NCBI GenBank assembly: GCA_934725305.1
Contig: CAKVBA010000016.1
Coordinates: 1-53,484 of the forward strand
From: an uncultured Parabacteroides sp.
Lineage (GTDB): Bacteria; Bacteroidota; Bacteroidia; Bacteroidales; Tannerellaceae
DNA: 53,484 nt
Reading direction: 5' to 3'
Of the stretch, positions 9,246 to 17,887 are shown piece after piece. Every line of letters begins with the position of its first letter. The first letter of the stretch is position 1. Both the position numbers and the translations under genes were made by a program. Under the pieces are notes generated by a model. The model searched no databases. It worked only from the letters and a program-made list of their open reading frames with translations, and had not been told where the DNA came from.

Positions 9246-9375
9246 CTCAATTCGATCACCAGACTGCAATTTCTATTAGCGTTCTGTTCGAGCAGATTGC
9301 AATGCCTCTTGCTATGCCAAAACGCAGACAGAGGCAAAATGCCGAAAGCAATGCCGACAAAGTTGAAAAAAAGTC
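9246..9375. repeat. Eroded copy of the CAATTCGGTCATTAGA MITE-like family
   Basis: From CTCAATTCG (9246-9254) through AGCAGATTGCAATG to a GCAAAATGCCGAAAG-like block, this stretch aligns without gaps over the first ~48 bp, then with indels, to the minus strand of the element at 43003-43197. It is diverged, and its far end is unclear. Confidence 0.55.
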
Positions 9376-9386
9376 CCTACCCTACT

Positions 9387-9436
9387 TTTGAACGCTATTC
9401 GAACTGCGTTCGAATACTGTTCGAATGCCGTTTGAA
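9387..9436. repeat. 11-bp tandem repeat, four and a half copies
   Basis: Units start at 9387, 9398, 9409, 9420 and 9431: TTTGAACGCTA, TTCGAACTGCG, TTCGAATACTG, TTCGAATGCCG, then TTTGAA. The TTYGAA core recurs exactly every 11 bp. Confidence 0.8.
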
Positions 9437-9495
9437 AAAGATGCTGCATTTCCTCAAAAGCCTTTTCCCAACTTTCTCCAAAAGACAATACCATG

Positions 9496-9669
9496 AAAAA
9501 GGCTGCATCAAAAGTAAAACTCTTGACACAGCCTTAATCACGTTAAGATTTTGGCCAAATAAAAATTCCACAAAAATAGCCCAACTGACTATTCAGATGA
9601 GCTACACTCTCACAGTTAGGTATAGCTAATATTTTGGCTAAATACAATATAAATGTCTTCTTTTAAAGA
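9496..9669 (-). ncRNA. Putative tandem small RNA, copy 1
   Basis: On the minus strand, TTTG (9703-9706), 21 bp, TACTTTG (9675-9681) precede the unit, so transcription would start near 9669. Stem AGCTATAC/GTGTAGCT (9600-9607 and 9620-9627) contains one U.G pair on this strand but an A.C mismatch on the other. The terminator stem (9501-9514 with 9520-9533) is 14 bp with G.U pairs only on this strand, followed by five Ts. The ends are estimates; no RNA family is recognised. Confidence 0.6.
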
Positions 9670-9868
9670 CATATCAAAGTACAGCATTTATTCCCAATAA
9701 AACAAACTTTTTTACATATATTTTTTAACAACACCTTGTACAATCACTATTTCAATGCAATTTGCCCTTTCTGATGAAAATTTATTCCAATTGATCATAA
9801 GCATTTTCCTTTTCCAACTTTAACAGCATTTGAAACTGTGCCAACTACATTGATTTACATTACACAAT

Positions 9869-10042
9869 AAAAAGGCTGCATCAAAAGGAATACTCTTGAC
9901 ACAGCCTTAATCATGTTAAGGTTTCAGGTAAATAAAACCCCATAAAAATAGCTCAACTGGCTATTCAGAGGAGCTATACAATTATAAAAAAGTATAGCTA
10001 ACGTTTTGGTTAAATACAATATAAATGTCTTCTTTTTAAAGA
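9869..10042 (-). ncRNA. Putative tandem small RNA, copy 2
   Basis: Same architecture as copy 1: TTTG (10076-10079), 21 bp, TACTTTG (10048-10054); inverted repeat ATGTCTT/AAGACAT (10025-10031, 10039-10045) across the predicted start; stem AGCTATAC/GTATAGCT (9972-9979, 9992-9999); CCTTAA/TTAAGG hairpin; terminator stem 9874-9887 with 9893-9906 and a TTTTTA tail. Confidence 0.6.
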
Positions 10043-10241
10043 CATATCAAAGTACAGCATTTATTTCCAATAAAACAAACTTTTTTACATATATTTTTTA
10101 ACAACACCTTGTACAATCACTATTTCAATGCAATTTGCCCTTTCTGATGAAAATTTATTCCAATTGATCATAAGCATTTTCCTTTTCCAACTTTAACAGC
10201 ATTTGAAACTGTGCCAACTACATTGATTTACATTACACAAT

Positions 10242-10413
10242 AAAAAGGCTGCATCAAAAGGAATACTCTTGACACAGCCTTAATCATGTTAAGGTTTCAG
10301 GTAAATAAAACTCCACAAAAATAGCCCAACTGGCTATTCAGATGAGCTATACAATTATAAATGTACAGCTAACGTTTTGGTTAAATAAAATATAAATGTC
10401 TTCTTTTTAAAGA
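10242..10413 (-). ncRNA. Putative tandem small RNA, copy 3
   Basis: TTTG (10447-10450), 21 bp, TACTTTG (10419-10425). The middle stem (10345-10352 with 10363-10370) has a base change that is a mismatch on the plus strand but a G.U pair on the minus strand. The hairpin ATAGCC/GGCTAT and the terminator stem (10247-10260 with 10266-10279) are kept. Confidence 0.6.
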
Positions 10414-10612
10414 CATACCAAAGTACAGCATTTATTTTCGATAAAACAAACTTTTTTGCATATATTTTTTAACAACACCTTATACAATCACTATTTCAAT
10501 GCAATTTGCCCTTTCTGATGAAAATTTATTCCAACTGATCATAAACAATTCCCTTTTCCAACTTTAACAGCATTTGAAGCTGTGCCAACTACATTGCTTT
10601 ACATTACACAAT

Positions 10613-10786
10613 AAAAAGGCTGCATCAAAAGGAAAACTCTTGACACAGCCTTAATCATGTTAAGGTTTCAGGTAAATAAAACTTCATAAAAATAGCCCAA
10701 CTGGCTATTCAGATGAGCTATACAATCATAAAAAAAGTATAGCTAACGTTTTGGTTAAATAAAATATAAATGTCTTCGTTTAAAGA
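10613..10786 (-). ncRNA. Putative tandem small RNA, copy 4 (outermost)
   Basis: TTTG (10820-10823), 21 bp, TACTTTG (10792-10798). The middle stem is perfect (10716-10723 with 10737-10744), and the terminator is 10618-10631 with 10637-10650. This copy has the most diverged upstream flank yet keeps every promoter and stem element, which argues for selection on the RNA unit. Confidence 0.6.
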
Positions 10787-10988
10787 CATATCAAAGTACA
10801 GCATTTATTTCCAATAAAACAAATTTTTTGCATATCTTTTTAAACCAATATATTATACAATCACTATTTTAGCATGATTTGATCCTTCCAATATGAGAAG
10901 TCTTTTCGACTTATCACAAACAATACCCTTATCTACCCCATATATTATTTCTTTTTGCCAAATAGAATGGAAAAATGTTTTCTTTTTG

Positions 10989-10996
10989 TATATTTG
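10989..10996 (+). promoter_or_regulatory. -7 element TATATTTG upstream of the phosphoesterase
   Basis: It matches TAnnTTTG and lies 56 bp before the ATG at 11053. The candidate -33 TTTG at 10954-10957 is too far away, so only the -7 half is supported. Confidence 0.4.
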
Positions 10997-11052
10997 CTAA
11001 TATTTGAAAAAGTTATGAATCGAATCAATTGTTTATCATCAATTCTACGGTT

Positions 11053-12300
11053 ATGAACCACAAAACACTATTAAACATATGCGCAGGACTACTCCTGCTT
11101 TCTCTGATCGGGTGTCATTCAGAAGATTTACTAGACGGTCTCACCCTGCGGAGCAATATGAACGAAAAATTCTATCATCAGAACAACGAAATAGCAGCGA
11201 AGCGTCTCGCCACTATTATGTATAACACTAAAGGCAGTAATAGATATGAACGATTCAAAATCGTACATATATCAGATGCCCATCTGTCTAATTATTCTCC
11301 AAGTAATCACTTTACAAATCCCATTAATCTGAAACAATCAATCCTGTTTGCCAATCAACAAGAACTAAAAATAAATTCGGTTGTTGCTACAGGAGACTTC
11401 ATATCCAATTCAAACAAACAATTAGCTATCAAATATTTAGAATCATTTGTCTCTAATTTTTACAAGGAAAACCATATTCCTTCTTTTCTATGCACTGGTA
11501 ATCATGACTGTAATGCTATAGAAACAATACCCAATTCTTTTATCTATCCTCATGAAATGAGTCAGGTACTATTCACTCAACAAACATATGCCATACACAA
11601 GCAATACCCAAACTACTATTATGCAGATGTCTCCAACCCACAAGGTGGAACTATTCGCTTCATCGCATTAGACATGCTGGATCAATCCGGCTATGAATAC
11701 AATACATTATATTATGCCTCTTTCTCACAAGAACAGATCAACTGGTTAGGCAATATAGCATTAAAAGAAAATGTTACAGATCAGCACAGCTTCATTATTC
11801 TGACTCACTATCCGTTTCAACCATATACACACAATGCAAGCACATATCTTTGCGACGGAGACTTTGTACACTCATGGAACATGATACCAGAAATCATCGA
11901 AGCGTTTAGAAGTCGAACTTCAATCCAAAAGACTTACCCCAATAAGCTAACTGCCGGTAAAGATATTTCCGTTGATTTTGATTTCAAAAACAGTCATGGA
12001 GAATTCATCTGTTACCTAGGAGGACACGCACATGTAACAGCTCAATTCAACATCAATGGTCTAGGAAATAGAAACTCAAACCTAAAACCACAAAAGATGC
12101 TGCTTTGCACCAATCAAGCCCCAAGTGAAAAGGGAAAAGTTTATAACAGAGTAGAACGAATCGAAGACAGCCTCAGTAGCAACAGTTTCTGTATATATGC
12201 CATTGACACAAAAGAAAGAAAAATTCACATCACTTTCTTTGGTGCCTACAAACCAACAGATCATCCTGATTATCAAGAGTTTTTAGTAGTAGAGTATTGA
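11053..12300 (+). CDS. Lipoprotein calcineurin-like metallophosphoesterase
   Basis: A 415-residue exported lipoprotein (lipobox LSLIGC, Cys21) with the calcineurin-like phosphoesterase motif set in order: D75 and H77 in HISDAHLS, then TGDF, TGNHDC, ILTHYPF and GGHAH. This is the complete dinuclear metal site. It probably hydrolyses a phosphate ester or anhydride in the periplasm or at the surface; the substrate is unknown. I chose ATG 11053 over the in-frame TTG at 11029 because the signal peptide then starts cleanly. It lies just before the polysaccharide operon but has its own -7 element and a 189-bp gap, so membership in that operon is uncertain. Confidence 0.85.
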   Translation: MNHKTLLNICAGLLLLSLIGCHSEDLLDGLTLRSNMNEKFYHQNNEIAAKRLATIMYNTKGSNRYERFKIVHISDAHLSNYSPSNHFTNPINLKQSILFANQQELKINSVVATGDFISNSNKQLAIKYLESFVSNFYKENHIPSFLCTGNHDCNAIETIPNSFIYPHEMSQVLFTQQTYAIHKQYPNYYYADVSNPQGGTIRFIALDMLDQSGYEYNTLYYASFSQEQINWLGNIALKENVTDQHSFIILTHYPFQPYTHNASTYLCDGDFVHSWNMIPEIIEAFRSRTSIQKTYPNKLTAGKDISVDFDFKNSHGEFICYLGGHAHVTAQFNINGLGNRNSNLKPQKMLLCTNQAPSEKGKVYNRVERIEDSLSSNSFCIYAIDTKERKIHITFFGAYKPTDHPDYQEFLVVEY

Positions 12301-12439
12301 TACAACAATGACATATACCTATATAATAAGAACTATTATAACACAGTATCCCTTTGCCCTCGATTTCTGCGCATATGTGGTTCCTATCAATAAACCAAAG
12401 AATAGTGAACGATTTTAACTCTAATCAATGAAATAAAAC

Positions 12440-12447
12440 TACCTTTG
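12440..12447 (+). promoter_or_regulatory. -7 element TACCTTTG upstream of the glycosyltransferase operon
   Basis: It matches TAnnTTTG, 42 bp before the ATG at 12490. It is the likely start of the plus-strand polysaccharide operon (12490-16598). No clear -33 TTTG. Confidence 0.5.
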
Positions 12448-12489
12448 TACCGTTTTGCTTATAAATGAAACTGTCAATAACAACAAATT

Positions 12490-13605
12490 ATGATAAAAAT
12501 CTGCTTCTTAATCTCTTCCTTGTGTAACGAAGGTCCGGTTAATGTCATGTATAACATTATCCGCTATATAGATTTTTCAAAATTTGAAGTATCTATAATA
12601 ACATTTATACCTGAAAAAAAAACAACCAGGATTGAAGATTTCAAAAGATTTCCTATTCAAATACATCAATTATATCCGAATAGTACGACTAATCCTATAA
12701 GTCTATTCTTTTCCCTCAAAAAAAAGATTAAAGAAATTGACCCAGACATGTTACATGCCCATTGTCCACGCTCCTTGTATTTGATGTGCTTTCTTCCACA
12801 CAAATACAAACGAATTTACACAATCCACATATATCCCGGGCTACAGCAAAAAATATTATATGGTAATTTTAAAGGAGATTTGGTAATTTCCCTAAATCAC
12901 TTTTTTACGAAAAAGACAGACTTACCAATTGGATGTGCAGAAAGTATAGGAGACCTTTACAAGAACAACAAGAATTGGGATATATTAAGCATCCCAAATG
13001 GTTCTTCTTTACCTACATGGACTGGAAGTAGAATGGAAAAGCAACAACTTAGAAAAAAAATAGCTCTAAAAGATGATCTGTTATATTTCATCTTCATTGG
13101 TCGCTTCTCTACTGAAAAAAATCCATCTACATTAATCAATGTATTTAAAAAATTATCAGACAAAAATATTGGTCTTATCATGTTAGGCGATGGTCCCTTA
13201 TGGGAACAGCTCAAACATGAAGAGAATGACAAAATAAAGCTTCCTGGATTTAAAAGTAATGTATATGATTACCTAATCGCATCAGATTACTACATATCAG
13301 CATCCGATGTTGAAGGTCTTGCCAATACTTTATTAGAAAGTATGACCGTTGGATTACCAATGCTTCTGTCCGATATACCATCACATAGAGAAGTTTTGTC
13401 TAAAATGAATGCAACCGTAGGATATATTTTTAATAACAGAGATGAAGTAGATTTATACAATAAGATATTGCAAATTATAGAGCACGTTAACCGAGACATT
13501 GCTGCAACAGAAATAAAAAAAGTCTTTAAAAAACAATATACGGCACAAACAATGTCAGAATCATATCAAACTGCATATAAAAATTTATTATTAAAACAGA
13601 TTTAA
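12490..13605 (+). CDS. GT4-family glycosyltransferase
   Basis: A 371-residue GT-B retaining glycosyltransferase. The N-terminal acceptor domain starts MIKICFLISSL. The C-terminal nucleotide-sugar domain carries FIGRFSTEKNP, MLGDGPLW and the E-x7-E type region SDVEGLANTLLESM of family GT4. It probably adds one sugar to the lipid-linked surface-glycan repeat on the cytoplasmic face. First gene of a four-gene operon (gaps 2, 7 and 2 bp). The region is visibly more AT-rich than gcvP or tamB, as is usual for transferred polysaccharide loci. Confidence 0.88.
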   Translation: MIKICFLISSLCNEGPVNVMYNIIRYIDFSKFEVSIITFIPEKKTTRIEDFKRFPIQIHQLYPNSTTNPISLFFSLKKKIKEIDPDMLHAHCPRSLYLMCFLPHKYKRIYTIHIYPGLQQKILYGNFKGDLVISLNHFFTKKTDLPIGCAESIGDLYKNNKNWDILSIPNGSSLPTWTGSRMEKQQLRKKIALKDDLLYFIFIGRFSTEKNPSTLINVFKKLSDKNIGLIMLGDGPLWEQLKHEENDKIKLPGFKSNVYDYLIASDYYISASDVEGLANTLLESMTVGLPMLLSDIPSHREVLSKMNATVGYIFNNRDEVDLYNKILQIIEHVNRDIAATEIKKVFKKQYTAQTMSESYQTAYKNLLLKQI

Positions 13606-13607
13606 TT

Positions 13608-14573
13608 ATGTCACGATATCTTATAACTGGTGGTAGTGGTTTCATAGGTACACATATTGTTTCTTCTCTACTAAAAGACGAACAAAACACCCTATTAAAC
13701 ATAGACATTAATGCCCCAAAAATTGAAAGTCATAAGACAATATGGGAGAAAGCAGATTTATGTGATCAAGATTACTTGACAAAAATCATCTGTGATTTTC
13801 GGCCTAATAAAGTTATTCATCTAGCTGCTCGAACAGACTTAAGAGGAAAAAGACTCGCAGATTATGCCGTAAATATACAAGGAGTCAAAAATCTTTTAAC
13901 TGCTTTAGAAAAGGTGGATTCTATAAAGCAAGCCATATTTGCATCTTCTATGTATGTATGTTACCCAGGATATACACCTAAGAATTATGAAGATTATGCA
14001 CCTCATACGCTCTATGGAGAAAGCAAAGTCTTCACAGAAAAAATAATAAAGAAATACAATCCTAAACATTATACATGGTCTATCATTCGCCCTACTTCTA
14101 TTTGGGGTCCTTATTTTGGAGAACCCTATGACAAATTTTTCAAACTAATTCTATCTCATTCCTATTTTCACTTAGGGAAAAGAGCTTGTAAAAAAACTTA
14201 CGGGTATGTAGATAATTCCGTCTACCAGATTTTATCAATCATGCAATCTGAATCAAAAAAGGTACAAAATAAAGTTTTCTATATTGGAGATTACGAGCCC
14301 TATGATATTACCGATTGGGCAAATGAAATTGCATCATTAGTTAACATTAAAATACCTCAAATACCCTATTTCTTTTTTTACATAGCAGGCAAATTTGGAG
14401 ATATACTCAAACTCATAGGAATTACATTTCCGATGACGAGTTTTAGACTTAAAAACATGACAACTAATAATATACACAATTTAAGTCTCATTCAAGAATT
14501 AGTTCCTACATTGCCGGTAAAGCGCATAGACGGTAGTAAAACAACAATTGAATGGATTAAAAACAACAAATAA
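13608..14573 (+). CDS. NAD(P)-dependent sugar epimerase/dehydratase (extended SDR)
   Basis: A 321-residue extended short-chain dehydrogenase/reductase. The Rossmann glycine motif GGSGFIG is at residues 8-14, the active-site serines are in FASSMY, and the catalytic pair Y136/K140 is in YGESK. It probably epimerises or reduces a nucleotide sugar for the surface glycan; the exact sugar cannot be told. It starts 2 bp after the GT4 gene, so the two are co-transcribed. Confidence 0.85.
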   Translation: MSRYLITGGSGFIGTHIVSSLLKDEQNTLLNIDINAPKIESHKTIWEKADLCDQDYLTKIICDFRPNKVIHLAARTDLRGKRLADYAVNIQGVKNLLTALEKVDSIKQAIFASSMYVCYPGYTPKNYEDYAPHTLYGESKVFTEKIIKKYNPKHYTWSIIRPTSIWGPYFGEPYDKFFKLILSHSYFHLGKRACKKTYGYVDNSVYQILSIMQSESKKVQNKVFYIGDYEPYDITDWANEIASLVNIKIPQIPYFFFYIAGKFGDILKLIGITFPMTSFRLKNMTTNNIHNLSLIQELVPTLPVKRIDGSKTTIEWIKNNK

Positions 14574-14580
14574 ATGCCTT

Positions 14581-15339
14581 ATGAAAATTTCTATTATCAC
14601 ATCTTGTTTTAACAGAGAAAAAACAATACGTGACAGCATTGAAAGTGTTTTAAGACAAGATTATACAGACATAGAATATATTATAATCGATGGAGCTTCT
14701 TCTGATAGAACTACACAGATAATAAAAGAATATATAAACAATATATCCCTTTTTATTTCAGAACCAGACAAAGGTATGTACGAAGGTATAAATAAAGGTA
14801 TAAAAAGAGCTACCGGAGATATAATTGGTTTATTGCATTCTGATGATATCCTATATTCACCTCATACAATAACACATATTGCAGAATTGTTTAAAAAGAC
14901 AAATTCAGACCTTATTTACGGGAATGGTTTATTTGTTGATAGCAATGATTTAAATAAGATTGTCCGCAAATGGATTAGTGGTCCTTTCAATCGTAATAAA
15001 GTTAAAAGAGGATGGCTGCCTCTTCATCCTACAGTCTATATACGAAAAGAATGTTTCAAAAAACTCGGATATTACGATGAGAGTTTTAAAATTGCTGCTG
15101 ACTCTGACTTCTTAGTCCGTTATCTCTACAAAAACATTTTAGATGTTTCGTATATTGACGAATATATTGTTAAAATGAGAATGGGAGGTGCATCAACAGA
15201 CTTACAAAAAACGACACAAAAATGGAAAGAAGATATTCGCATGTACAAAAGACATGGTTTTAACCCCTATTTTTCTCTAACATTAAAGGTATTGTCTAAA
15301 ATACCTCAGTTCATTAGTGCAAAAATTGAAAAAGAATAA
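14581..15339 (+). CDS. GT2-family glycosyltransferase
   Basis: A 252-residue GT-A glycosyltransferase of family 2. It opens with MKISIITSCFNREKTI, has the nucleotide-binding DGASSDRT (D37) and HSDD in place of the DxD motif (residues 86-89), then the acceptor region LHPTVYIRKE. The start at 14581 is preferred over an in-frame TTG at 14548 that would overlap the epimerase gene. It lies within the plus-strand glycan operon and overlaps no neighbour. Confidence 0.87.
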   Translation: MKISIITSCFNREKTIRDSIESVLRQDYTDIEYIIIDGASSDRTTQIIKEYINNISLFISEPDKGMYEGINKGIKRATGDIIGLLHSDDILYSPHTITHIAELFKKTNSDLIYGNGLFVDSNDLNKIVRKWISGPFNRNKVKRGWLPLHPTVYIRKECFKKLGYYDESFKIAADSDFLVRYLYKNILDVSYIDEYIVKMRMGGASTDLQKTTQKWKEDIRMYKRHGFNPYFSLTLKVLSKIPQFISAKIEKE

Positions 15340-15341
15340 AT

Positions 15342-16598
15342 ATGACAGAAAAATTACAGGCATTCATCAATAATACTTTTTTCTTTTATTTCCTATTTGC
15401 TCTTATATTTGGATTACTCCTATATGGAACAATAGGATTCGATGGAATGGATGAAATTTGTGCTTTTGTTCTCCTTGTATTTTTTATTTACATAATCTTT
15501 AAAACAAGTGATTGGTATGTAGATAAATCTTTCCTAATTACACTAGGAATATTTCTGTTTTACCTATTTTATTCATTCTATATAGGAAGTAACACAAAAA
15601 AAGCTATTATATCAGATTTCATCATCCAATTCAAACCCTATTTAGCTTTTTTTTCTGTTTATTACATGAAGCCATCTTTCAATAATAATCAGAAATCTTT
15701 ATTACGCATTATTTGTATGTTTTTTTGGTTAATTTTATTAGGAATTGGATGCCTATCCTTAATTAACACAAAAATCATTGATAATTTAATGTTTCATGTA
15801 TCCTTTTATGCAGCTTGTGTAATAGCACTATCTTTCATTTATTACTATTGCGGAGGAGATTACCGCAAAGATAAATGGATATTTATTATTATGCTTTCTG
15901 TTGGATTATTTTCAACTCGATCTAAATTCTACGGATTCTTTATGCTTGCAATTATGTTTATGATTTTCTCACCATATATAAAGAATATTAAACTTAATTT
16001 AAAAGCCATAGTTCTATCCTTAATTGTTTTAGCTGCAATAATTTTAGCAGGTTGGCAAAAATTAGAACTTTATTTCGCTATTGGTGGTGACATTAACGAT
16101 GTTGAAACAGGTCTACTTGCCCGTTTAACCTTGTATATGACCTCCATAGAAGTATTACAAGATTATTTTCCATTTGGATCAGGTTTTGCCAGCTTCGCAT
16201 CTTATTCTTCAGGAGTTTATTATTCTCCATTATATGCTAAATATGGAATAGACAAAGTATGGGGTATGAATAGCTCTGATTATAGCTACATTGCAGATAC
16301 ATATTATCCATGCTTAGCACAATTTGGACTAGTAGGCATATTTTTATTTATTTATTTTTTCTTTTTCATATCAAGAAAGGCTTTTTTGATTTTTCAAAAA
16401 ACACAAGAGCCTAAAAATTTAATTATCTCTTTACTAATAATTGGATATTTCCTTATTGAAAGTATAGCAGATGCAACGTTTACAGGACACCGAGGATTAT
16501 TTATGATGATGATTCTTGGTCTTGTATTTGCCAATCGAAATAATACTCAAACTAGTCATCAGAACCAAATTTCACCCACTCCTAACAATCTTAGATAA
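15342..16598 (+). CDS. Wzy-type O-antigen/capsule polymerase (candidate)
   Basis: A 418-residue integral membrane protein with about eleven hydrophobic segments and a large periplasmic loop near residues 245-325 (PFGSGFASFASYSSG region), the topology of Wzy polymerases and O-antigen ligases. These proteins are too divergent to name by motif alone; the call rests on topology and position in a Wzx/Wzz/Wza locus with no other candidate. Last gene of the plus-strand operon, converging on the minus-strand operon at the hairpin 16649-16683. Confidence 0.75.
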   Translation: MTEKLQAFINNTFFFYFLFALIFGLLLYGTIGFDGMDEICAFVLLVFFIYIIFKTSDWYVDKSFLITLGIFLFYLFYSFYIGSNTKKAIISDFIIQFKPYLAFFSVYYMKPSFNNNQKSLLRIICMFFWLILLGIGCLSLINTKIIDNLMFHVSFYAACVIALSFIYYYCGGDYRKDKWIFIIMLSVGLFSTRSKFYGFFMLAIMFMIFSPYIKNIKLNLKAIVLSLIVLAAIILAGWQKLELYFAIGGDINDVETGLLARLTLYMTSIEVLQDYFPFGSGFASFASYSSGVYYSPLYAKYGIDKVWGMNSSDYSYIADTYYPCLAQFGLVGIFLFIYFFFFISRKAFLIFQKTQEPKNLIISLLIIGYFLIESIADATFTGHRGLFMMMILGLVFANRNNTQTSHQNQISPTPNNLR

Positions 16599-16648
16599 AC
16601 AAATATAAAGTAAATCCCGTTATCAAATCATCAACAAAAAAACAAACA

Positions 16649-16683
16649 ATAGTCTCGATTCTGATATGCAGAATCGAGACTAT
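16649..16683 (-). terminator. Intrinsic terminator between the two convergent glycan operons
   Basis: A perfect 15-bp stem (ATAGTCTCGATTCTG 16649-16663 with its complement 16669-16683) and a 5-nt loop. On the minus strand it is followed by a T-rich run (TGTTTGTTTTTTTG), so it mainly terminates the minus-strand operon. It may also stop the plus-strand operon, though there is no T tract on that side. Confidence 0.85.
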
Positions 16684-16699
16684 ATCGATTCAAAACGTT

Positions 16700-17887
16700 C
16701 TATATACCTAGTTCGCTATATAAAGCTTTTAATTTTTCTTCATTTGAAGCCCACACTCTATTAGAAAAAACATATTTTTTAGCTCTCTCCGAAATTTCCT
16801 TATAATTCATAACATAAGCACAAATTTCTTTATCTAACAGTTCTATATCTCTATCTGTAATTTCAAGAGAGGGCAATACAACACCACAACCACTTTCCTT
16901 AATCTGCATAGGAGCATCTCCTGCATACTGAGTTGTAATAACCATCATTCCAGCAGCCAAATATTCTGATGTTTTAGTCGGTGAAGAATTTATATTAACC
17001 AAACTGTTCGCCCGTAAAACAAATCCAGCATCAGCCATCGATAAAAAAGCAGGCACCTCTGTTCTTTTCAGTCCCTTAATCAAATAATGTCCAGACAATT
17101 GATCTAACTTTTCTTTATAAGGCCCAGTATCATCATTTGTATAAATACATAAGAAATAAGCAGGATTTAATTTTCGTAAACGAATAACGACCTCTAATGT
17201 TTCTGAAATACACTGCCAAACACGAAATGCTCCAGAATAACATAATACAATACGATCTTCCAGCCCATATTGTTTACGCAGACCTCCTCGCATTTCTAAA
17301 GACAACTTCCTAAATGGTTCTGCATTGAAGTTACAAGGCAGTATAAAGTTTTTCTTATCCGTTTTTTCATATACAGAAAGATTTTTTCGCAAATTTTCTG
17401 ACACTGTAATTGTTTTATTTGAACGTTTCAATGCAAAACGATTTTCATCAGCAGCATGATTTACAACATTTTCAGGAAAACCATCCATTTGTACTTCCGG
17501 CACAATATCTGAATGAAAATCCGTTATTAACGGAATACGCGAAACAAAACGTGCACATGTTGCGGATGCAGACAACTCGGCTTGTATAATATCTACAGAA
17601 TAAATCTTACAAATAATATAAGTTTCAATTGCTCTGATCAATTCAGCAAACTTTTCTAAATGCAATCGATTAGGCAAAGAATAAAGTAAAATAGAAGTTA
17701 ATCCATCCGGTAAACTCTTCTTCTCTTTTTTCAACAAAGAAAACCCTCTTGTAAAAAAGCCTAATAATATTACACGATATCCCATTTGCTGTAATGATGA
17801 TACCATATTTAAAGTTCGAATCTTATCTCCTGCTTCTACCCCCAAAGGATATCCTCTATGTATTACTAAAACATTCTTTTTTTTCAT
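16700..17887 (-). CDS. GT4-type glycosyltransferase
   Basis: A 395-residue GT-B glycosyltransferase. Seen: N-terminal VLVIHRGYPLGVEAGDKIR, ITDFHSDIVPE in the acceptor domain, and a C-terminal sugar-donor domain with NSSPTKTSEYLAAGMMVI. The start is ATG at 17887, whose ATGA overlaps the stop of wecB; a longer version from TTG at 17899 is unlikely. Last gene of the minus-strand glycan operon, coupled to wecB. Donor and acceptor are unknown; transfer of a WecB-derived ManNAc residue is one possibility. Confidence 0.82.
   Translation of the reverse strand: MKKKNVLVIHRGYPLGVEAGDKIRTLNMVSSLQQMGYRVILLGFFTRGFSLLKKEKKSLPDGLTSILLYSLPNRLHLEKFAELIRAIETYIICKIYSVDIIQAELSASATCARFVSRIPLITDFHSDIVPEVQMDGFPENVVNHAADENRFALKRSNKTITVSENLRKNLSVYEKTDKKNFILPCNFNAEPFRKLSLEMRGGLRKQYGLEDRIVLCYSGAFRVWQCISETLEVVIRLRKLNPAYFLCIYTNDDTGPYKEKLDQLSGHYLIKGLKRTEVPAFLSMADAGFVLRANSLVNINSSPTKTSEYLAAGMMVITTQYAGDAPMQIKESGCGVVLPSLEITDRDIELLDKEICAYVMNYKEISERAKKYVFSNRVWASNEEKLKALYSELGI

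Larger units (their letters stand above)
9121..9495. other. Gene-poor stretch with repeat relics
   Basis: No convincing gene. An ATG-initiated frame at 9138-9629 is open but crosses a MITE relic, an 11-bp tandem repeat and the first sRNA-like unit, so I treat it as chance. Confidence 0.6.
9496..10938. repeat. Four tandem ~372-bp units encoding putative small RNAs
   Basis: The landmark GGCTGCATCAAAAG recurs at 9501, 9874, 10247 and 10618 (spacings 373, 373, 371). Copies 1-3 are almost identical throughout; copy 4 diverges after about 10875 but remains alignable to about 10938. Each copy holds a minus-strand promoter-like pair, a structured ~170-nt stretch, a terminator, and about 170 bp of conserved upstream sequence. 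No transposase or terminal inverted repeats are present. Confidence 0.9.

Noticed and set aside
9138..9629. 163-residue open frame after the Rpn-type gene
   Set aside because: It runs through a MITE relic, the 11-bp repeat and the first sRNA-like unit; composition is Cys/Leu-rich without any family, and the repeated part is not open in the other copies.
9712..9804. 30-codon minus-strand frame in the spacer of each tandem unit
   Set aside because: Copies 1 and 2 agree, but copy 3 lacks the first ATG and stops early, and copy 4 shifts frame, so coding is not conserved.
10025..10045. 11-codon frame starting at the ATGTCTT inverted repeat of the tandem units
   Set aside because: Its ATG would lie at or before the predicted transcription start, and copy 1 changes the frame.
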